A stretch of DNA of 64,000 bases from Tardiphaga sp052076105 (GTDB taxonomy: Bacteria > Pseudomonadota > Alphaproteobacteria > Rhizobiales > Xanthobacteraceae). The notes under the pieces are model-generated. The model ran no database searches. It was not told where the DNA came from and saw only the letters and a list, made by a program, of their open reading frames with translations. The position numbers were made by a program, and so were the translations under genes. The DNA lies in NCBI RefSeq assembly GCF_052076105.1, contig NZ_CP197245.1, forward strand, positions 1,302,001-1,366,000, read 5' to 3'. Positions 58,935-64,000 of the stretch are shown in pieces; the stretch's first letter is position 1, and each line of letters starts with the position of its first letter.

Positions 58935-60557
58935 ATGAGAATTGCTAGTTCAGCCCTGTTGGCCTTGGCCGCCAGCGCATGGTGTTGTGTCCTGTTCCTG
59001 AGCGCCCGGGCGACGTCGTCCGCTTTCGTGTTCGGCGACGAGGCCGGCTATTTCTTGCCCATCATCTTTGGGACATCGCCGGCAAATTACCAGAAATGGG
59101 GAGCCGTGATGGAGTATCCGGCCTACCTCTACTTTTGGCTCTATTCATTCCTGCCGCGCGAAAATCTTCATTTGTGGATCAAGGCGCTGAACGCCATCTT
59201 TATCGCGGCGGCGGCGGCGCCGGCCTATCTGATCGCGAAGCGCTTTATGACGGGGACGGCGGCGCTGTTGTTCGCTTGCTTCGTCATCGCAATGCCGATC
59301 GCATCGTTCGCGCGATATGTGATGCCGGAACCGATGTATTTTTTCGGGTTCTGGTTCGCACTGTGGGTGATCTGGCGTGCGCTGGACTGGTCTCCGTTTG
59401 CCGCCGCGATTGCCGGCGGTGTCGTGCTCGGCTTGCTGGCGCTGGTCAAGCCGCACGCGGTTGCATTGGCGGTTGCGCTGTCGCTGTTTCTTGCGTTGAG
59501 ACAGTTGAATCTCCGAGGCGTCTTGGCCGCCGTCGTGCAGTTTGGCCTGTTCCTCTTCGTGCATGCCGGTGTTGGCTATTTGCTTACGGGACATCCCGTC
59601 TGGTCGCTCTCGGGTGGGTCTTACGCCGGAACGATGCAAACACGCATCGATATTTTGGCAGTGCTGATCAACATGACTGGCCATAGTGCGGCGCTCGCGA
59701 CGTTGCTGGGACCGCTCGTGATCGTGCCCGTTGTCGTCTGGTGGCGCGATCGGTCTGGCGCGATGGGGCAGTTCAGCCTATTCGCTGTATGTCTTCTTTT
59801 GGTGATGCTCGCCATGACTGTTTATTTCTCGCAGGGCGTCTACCAGATTGCGCCGGCGACCGAGCGGATTACGCGCCTGCACGGTCGCTATTATCTGTAT
59901 GCGTTCCCACTTTTTTTGCTGATCGGAGTGGTTGCGCTGTATCGCAATCCAGCGGCGCCCATCTCCGCGAAGATATGGCCAATGGCATTTTTGATCGCGT
60001 CGCCGCTATGCGGCGCGGCGATCCTGCTGTTCTACGAGGTCGGCCCGGTCGATTTCCCCGATCTCGCTTTGTGGGGTGGGCGCTATTTGCTGCCGGTTTC
60101 GATTGTCTTCATCGGGCTACAGGCAGGGCTCGCGATCTATGGCTGGTTTTACGCGAGTGCACGGCGGCTTGTTGCGATCTCATGTGCCGTGTTCGTGTTG
60201 TCCGCATTGGCGACGACCTGCGCATTCGTCCTTGCTGCGCCTCTGACTCTGGCCCGGAAGCCATTCGATGCAGCGTTCCTCAATGCGCCTCCGACGAGCC
60301 AGTTGGGCCAACTGATCGGCCGATCCGACGGTGTTGTGTTTGGCCGGGAGTCGAAGGCGGATGAGCTCGCCCGGGCTTTGTTCTATCTGAAGTCGCTTAG
60401 CCAGGGTCGGTTTGCGCCATCTCACGATCGGTTCGATGACACAAACCTGTCGGACGGTATCAAGTGGGCGCTTGTGTTGCCTGGCGTTAAATATCTCGGC
60501 ACGCAGCGAGTGGTGACCGAAGGAGAATTTGCTGTGGTGTGGCGGGACGCGAGATAG
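58935..60557 (+). CDS. GT-C-type membrane protein (ArnT/PMT-like)
   Basis: About 540 residues, with 11-13 hydrophobic helices and an early acidic loop motif (FGDEAGYFLPI) as in GT-C transferases of the GT39/GT83 type. They transfer sugars from polyprenyl phosphate in the periplasm. The start at 58935 (ATG) begins with a signal-anchor-like helix; a GTG at 58908 is possible. The C-terminal ~110 residues are periplasmic. It could add a side-branch sugar to the exported glycan. The donor and acceptor are unknown. Confidence 0.78.
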   Translation: MRIASSALLALAASAWCCVLFLSARATSSAFVFGDEAGYFLPIIFGTSPANYQKWGAVMEYPAYLYFWLYSFLPRENLHLWIKALNAIFIAAAAAPAYLIAKRFMTGTAALLFACFVIAMPIASFARYVMPEPMYFFGFWFALWVIWRALDWSPFAAAIAGGVVLGLLALVKPHAVALAVALSLFLALRQLNLRGVLAAVVQFGLFLFVHAGVGYLLTGHPVWSLSGGSYAGTMQTRIDILAVLINMTGHSAALATLLGPLVIVPVVVWWRDRSGAMGQFSLFAVCLLLVMLAMTVYFSQGVYQIAPATERITRLHGRYYLYAFPLFLLIGVVALYRNPAAPISAKIWPMAFLIASPLCGAAILLFYEVGPVDFPDLALWGGRYLLPVSIVFIGLQAGLAIYGWFYASARRLVAISCAVFVLSALATTCAFVLAAPLTLARKPFDAAFLNAPPTSQLGQLIGRSDGVVFGRESKADELARALFYLKSLSQGRFAPSHDRFDDTNLSDGIKWALVLPGVKYLGTQRVVTEGEFAVVWRDAR

Positions 60558-60611
60558 TCTCTCGCGCCGCCGCGACATCCTTCAGAGTTTGCCGTATTCG
60601 GGTAAATACTT

Positions 60612-61865
60612 TCAACTGGACGCGCGTGAGAAGCGTATGGGCAAATCGCATTCCACCTTGATCCTTCCGCGCGAAATGCAGCGCGCCTGAATGCCGAATT
60701 CGAGATCCTTCAGAGTGAAGGCGAGGCTTACCTGACCCGCCGCAGCTTGAATATCCTGGCCTGAATAGTCTTGCGCCACGATGACGCGTCCCTGGTCTCC
60801 CAGAATGTCGCATCGGACGGCGTTGCCGGAGTCTGTCGGGTCAGACACCCGGAGATGAAACGATGCAGTGTAGTCGCCGCTCTCCAAAGGCATATAAGGG
60901 CCATAGACCATCACGCCGCTGGTACCGGCGGGGCAGTGGATGGCCTCCTGATCGCCAACTTGCACGCGGTCGCCTGCGAGAGACAGATATCTGCGCTGAC
61001 GTTCCGGCCATGCAGCGGCGAAAATCCGATCCATCTCGGCCCTGAGTTCTGTCGGGCGCGGCTCCGAGGCCTTGCGTGCCTCAAGCCACCAGATGAACGA
61101 ATTGTCGGGATCGTTCTCGGCCGTTAGCAGGCGTTCAGCATAGGTGAAATCCGGATCCACGATTGCCGGATCAAGCGGCAGCATCCGGCCAGTTCGGGGA
61201 TCGCGACAAAGCCATATGCCCTTAACCGTGGTCACCTCGAAACCGGCCAGTTCTGCGAGTCTGCGGGCTTCCGCCGGTGTCACCTCAACGGTGTGCTCCG
61301 GATGACTCCATACGAGCGGCTCCGTGATGAGGCGGTTGGGACTGTCGACAATCAAAAGTCCTCCCTGTTTCAGAACGCGATGACTTTCCAGGAAGAACCC
61401 GACCACATCCTGCGGCCATAGATGTTCAAGATTCTCTCCGGAAAACACAACGTCACAGGTCGCGTTCGCCACTGCATTCATATCGCCGGCGGTGTTTGCG
61501 ATCCACTCGACATTGGCCGGCAGGTCTGCTGGCTTCGGGCTATAGAATTCAATGCCGATATGCCGACCCTGATGGCCGGTCCGCGCTTCAATCCAGTCGA
61601 AGTACCATCGTCCGGCGCATCCGGCACTCAACATCGTTCCTGAGAACTGCGGCAACTGCCGAAGTCTCGCAGAGCGCGAGTCGTGCAGCGTGTAATTGAT
61701 ATCCGGAAGCTTGGTATTGACAGGCGGCTTTCCCGAACTGCTGCTTTTTGCGGCCACAAAAGCATCGATACGATCGCGGAGCGCGATGAGCTTGGCCTTC
61801 GCCAGCCGTAATATTTTGAGACGGATGGTGCGTGCGACGGCCTGGAGACGAAAGATCAAGCTCAT
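60612..61865 (-). CDS. class I SAM-dependent methyltransferase with C-terminal beta domain
   Basis: A 417-residue protein. Residues about 1-45 are basic and helical. The methyltransferase domain (about 60-215) has MLSAGCAGRWYFDWIE as a variant motif I and CDVVFSGENLEHLWPQDVVGFF as motif II. After about 290 comes a beta-sheet-rich domain (MVYGPYMPLESGDYTASFHLRV), which resembles carbohydrate-binding folds. I use the ATG at 61865. A sugar O-methyltransferase acting on the end or branch of the exported glycan is plausible. It is convergent with the GT-C gene. Confidence 0.8.
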   Translation of the reverse strand: MSLIFRLQAVARTIRLKILRLAKAKLIALRDRIDAFVAAKSSSSGKPPVNTKLPDINYTLHDSRSARLRQLPQFSGTMLSAGCAGRWYFDWIEARTGHQGRHIGIEFYSPKPADLPANVEWIANTAGDMNAVANATCDVVFSGENLEHLWPQDVVGFFLESHRVLKQGGLLIVDSPNRLITEPLVWSHPEHTVEVTPAEARRLAELAGFEVTTVKGIWLCRDPRTGRMLPLDPAIVDPDFTYAERLLTAENDPDNSFIWWLEARKASEPRPTELRAEMDRIFAAAWPERQRRYLSLAGDRVQVGDQEAIHCPAGTSGVMVYGPYMPLESGDYTASFHLRVSDPTDSGNAVRCDILGDQGRVIVAQDYSGQDIQAAAGQVSLAFTLKDLEFGIQARCISRGRIKVECDLPIRFSRASS

Positions 61866-62047
61866 GGGGTTATTACCGTGTGGGTCCAAAGTGAGGGGCA
61901 GCTTCCTGAAGGTGTCTTTTATCTCTGGAGCAGGGCTGATAGTTTGAGCGAAGCCACGACGTTGACACGAAATAGATGCATGAGGTCAATGGCCCGTTCA
62001 CTTCGAGCGGGTTTATTCGAGTTCATCTGGAAAGGCCTGGGATCGAA

Positions 62048-63208
62048 ATGGCTGATGCTGGCAGCACCGCAGGAGAGACACGCACTCACCTACACGGTAT
62101 CGTTGAAACGTTGAAGTCCCAGATAGTTACTTACGCTCTGCCGTTGTGGTCCTCCGAAGGGTGGGATTCCCGAGCTGGCGGCTTTATCGAAAAGCTCGAT
62201 GCGCATGGCACACCCGACACCTCCGCCCCCCGCCGCGTCCGTGTCCAGGCGCGCCAGATCTATTGTTTCGCCAAGGCTGCGCAGCTCGGCTGGTATCCGC
62301 AGGGCGCCGAGATCGCGCGCAAAGGGCTCGATTATATGCTCGCGAAGGCGAAGGCGCCGGATGGCAAGCCGGGCTTCGTGCATATTCTCGCGCCTGATGG
62401 TTCGGTGCTGAACCCGCTGCGTGACACCTATGACCACGCTTTCGTTCTGCTGGCACTGGCGACGGTCTATCAGCTGGATCGCGATGCAAAGGTGCGCGCC
62501 GAGATCGACGAATTGATGCAGTTCATCGATACGCAGTTGCGTTCGCCAGATGGCGGTTATCTCGAGGGCGTTCCGGCATCGATGCCGCGTCGGCAGAATC
62601 CGCAGATGCATCTGCTGGAGGCCTTCATCGCTGCCTTTGACGCGACCCATGATCTGGCGTTCCAGGCGCGGGCCGGCGATCTGTTCGGTCTGTTCACGTC
62701 GAACCTGTTCGATGCCAAAAAGGGCGTGCTCGGCGAATACTTCGAACAGGACTGGTCGCGGATCGAGCCGGTCAGCGTCGAGCCCGGCCATCAGGCCGAA
62801 TGGGTCTGGCTGCTCAAGGGCTTCGAGCGCATCACCGGCTGCCCGACCGGCAAGCAGCGTGCTGCGTTGCTCGAATCCGCGCTGCGCTATCGCGATGCCA
62901 CTGGCTGCCTGGTGGACGAAGGCGACGCCCAGGGCAATATCGTCAAGGCCACACGGCGCTGCTGGCCGCAGACCGAGATCATCAAGGCCTTTGTCGCGCA
63001 GGCGGAGACAGGCGTCGAGGGCGCGGCCGACGAGGCACGCGCGGCGCTGATGCGGCTCGACAAATATTATCTGCAGCATCCCGTCAAAGGCGGCTGGTAC
63101 GATCAGTTCGACGGTGAGGGACGCTCGCTGGTGGATGCGATCCCGGCGTCATCCTTCTATCATATTCTATGCGCGATCGCTGAAGCCGAGCGGGTGCTCG
63201 GCGCCTGA
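62048..63208 (+). CDS. AGE-family sugar epimerase/isomerase (mannose-6-phosphate-isomerase-like)
   Basis: A 386-residue (alpha/alpha)6-barrel enzyme of the N-acylglucosamine 2-epimerase family. Conserved pieces include RVRVQARQIYCFAKAAQLGW, the active-site DTYDHAFVLLAL and PGHQAEWVWLL. Members with this start interconvert mannose and fructose or their phosphates, or epimerise GlcNAc. In this locus it may supply mannose for GDP-mannose and so for gmd/rmd. The ATG at 62048 is used; the open frame to 61976 adds a poor leader. Confidence 0.85.
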   Translation: MADAGSTAGETRTHLHGIVETLKSQIVTYALPLWSSEGWDSRAGGFIEKLDAHGTPDTSAPRRVRVQARQIYCFAKAAQLGWYPQGAEIARKGLDYMLAKAKAPDGKPGFVHILAPDGSVLNPLRDTYDHAFVLLALATVYQLDRDAKVRAEIDELMQFIDTQLRSPDGGYLEGVPASMPRRQNPQMHLLEAFIAAFDATHDLAFQARAGDLFGLFTSNLFDAKKGVLGEYFEQDWSRIEPVSVEPGHQAEWVWLLKGFERITGCPTGKQRAALLESALRYRDATGCLVDEGDAQGNIVKATRRCWPQTEIIKAFVAQAETGVEGAADEARAALMRLDKYYLQHPVKGGWYDQFDGEGRSLVDAIPASSFYHILCAIAEAERVLGA

Positions 63209-63221
63209 CGGCCTGTGCGAT

Positions 63222-63707
63222 CTAGCGGATGACTTCGTTCGGATCCGTCGGCTTGGTCCGAAACACCACGAAATGCGACATCGTGAAATTCACGATGAAG
63301 CTGACCAAAATGGCCAGAAGCTTGGCGGCATAGACCGGCATGAAGTGCGACAGCAGCACCAGCGTCGTGGTCGTCGCGATCACGCCGAGCACGCCCGAAG
63401 CGACGAAGCTGAGATAATCCTTCCGCCGCAATACGCGGCCGGATTCGGCGCGGAACGTGATCATGGTGTTCATCACGTAGGAACACGATACGGCCACCAG
63501 CCAGGCTATGACATTGGCGGGCACCAGCGGCAGCTTCAGCACCTGATAGGCGAGGGTGAAGACACCGAGATCGATGACGGTGTTGCCGAGACCGATCACG
63601 CCGAAGCTGATGATCTTCGACACCGTGGGGCGCGACAGCCAGGTCTCGACAATTTGTGGTAAAATCAGTCTCACGGCAGCAGGCACCCTCGATCTGGGCG
63701 GCTGCAT
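63222..63707 (-). CDS. GtrA-family membrane protein
   Basis: A 161-residue GtrA protein. The conserved start FGVIGLGNTVIDLGVFTLAY and four hydrophobic helices are present, and the C-terminus is FVVFRTK, as in flippases for polyprenyl-linked sugars. Unlike the gtrA at 39731-40129, there is no gtrB beside it. I use the ATG at 63707, as the frame to 63842 overlaps the region before the next gene without similarity. It is convergent with the epimerase gene at 13 bp. Confidence 0.85.
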   Translation of the reverse strand: MQPPRSRVPAAVRLILPQIVETWLSRPTVSKIISFGVIGLGNTVIDLGVFTLAYQVLKLPLVPANVIAWLVAVSCSYVMNTMITFRAESGRVLRRKDYLSFVASGVLGVIATTTTLVLLSHFMPVYAAKLLAILVSFIVNFTMSHFVVFRTKPTDPNEVIR

Positions 63708-63765
63708 AGCAGGATCGTCCGGGGAAGTCCGGCTTTTTATGATGCGCCGCGGCGGTCCTGCGCGG

Positions 63766-64000
63766 TCAGTTCCCGCGCTCGTCCGCGATGATCTTGCCGT
63801 CATTGGGCAGCGAGGCCGGCGCCACCAGCTCGACGGCCCCACCGAGCTTGCTGACGGCCCTGAGCGTGGCTGTGACGGCCTCCTGCAGGCCGGGCTTGTC
63901 CTGGGCCGCCGCTTCAGCTTTCAGCACCATGGCGTCATTTTCACCGTCTCTGGACACGACAAGCCGTAGCCGGCCGAGTTCCGGGTGCCGCTTGCCGATT
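63766..64000 (-). CDS. AMP-forming phenylacetate-CoA-ligase-type protein, C-terminal part (cut by window edge)
   Basis: The last 77 or so codons of a leftward gene whose 5' end lies beyond the right edge. The visible part, GKRHPELGRLRLVVSRDGEND and then LGGAVELVAPASLPNDGKIIADERGN, matches the C-terminal swing domain of PaaK-like AMP-forming CoA ligases (lysine in PNDGKIIAD is the likely catalytic lysine). It activates an aryl or acyl acid as the CoA thioester. Its stop is 59 bp from the GtrA start. The substrate cannot be read. Confidence 0.65.
   Translation of the reverse strand, partial: IGKRHPELGRLRLVVSRDGENDAMVLKAEAAAQDKPGLQEAVTATLRAVSKLGGAVELVAPASLPNDGKIIADERGN

Noticed and set aside
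1..64000. tRNA, rRNA, insertion sequence, integrase or attachment site
   Set aside because: No tRNA-like cloverleaf, rRNA segment, transposase or integrase-like protein was recognised, and no direct-repeat pair flanking the polysaccharide locus could be identified by eye.

Overview
The window reads as chromosomal DNA of a high-GC alphaproteobacterium of the Bradyrhizobium / Rhodopseudomonas / Tardiphaga group (Nitrobacteraceae). The evidence is protein character: TctC/Bug binding proteins, a fused FAD/Fe-S dehydrogenase, an amino acid:[carrier protein] ligase of the kind known from Bradyrhizobium, and GDP-6-deoxymannose plus ABC-exported polysaccharide genes. No rRNA, tRNA, CRISPR array or insertion sequence was recognised. 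The species is not resolvable from the sequence alone.

Layout. (1) 1-10.65 kb is a catabolic and uptake island. One leftward operon encodes two CoA-transferase-like subunits, a cytoplasmic sulfoxide-reductase-type molybdoenzyme, an AhpD-like protein, a class II aldolase and a PfkB kinase. Facing it is a polyamine-type ABC transporter (ATPase, fused double permease, binding protein), followed by an IclR regulator. Matching 17-bp inverted repeats sit in front of both divergent units. (2) 10.7-24.2 kb holds separate metabolic genes: acyltransferase, glutathione transferase, two crotonase-fold enzymes, phosphoesterase, GlcG protein, a 989-residue FAD/Fe-S dehydrogenase divergent from serine-glyoxylate aminotransferase, and a TctCBA transporter.

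(3) 24.2-33.5 kb is the most unusual segment. A carrier protein, an acyl-CoA-dehydrogenase-like flavoprotein, a truncated seryl-tRNA-synthetase-like amino acid:[carrier protein] ligase, a DUF1839 protein and a GH2 beta-mannosidase-like protein lie in one rightward run. They are flanked by a divergent double alpha/beta-hydrolase (nucleophile positions Gly and Cys) and a convergent membrane-anchored GT2. The set looks like a pathway that activates an amino acid on a carrier protein and uses it on, or with, a glycan. The product is not known. (4) 33.6-36.8 kb holds a CaiB-type CoA-transferase, a Nudix protein and an SDR protein.

(5) 36.8-63.2 kb is a surface-polysaccharide locus. It has a gtrA-gtrB-gtrC-like glycan-modification cassette, a CDP-glucose branch (cytidylyltransferase, 4,6-dehydratase, C-methyltransferase, Gfo/Idh reductase) and a Wzm/Wzt exporter. 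It also has three GT4 proteins, one with three GT modules, plus gmd and rmd for GDP-D-rhamnose and a second C-methyltransferase-like protein. Two FkbM proteins, a GT-C protein, a methyltransferase and an AGE-family epimerase follow. Together these suggest an ABC-exported O-antigen with 6-deoxy and possibly C-methyl-branched sugars. (6) The right end has a second GtrA protein and the C-terminus of an AMP-forming CoA ligase.
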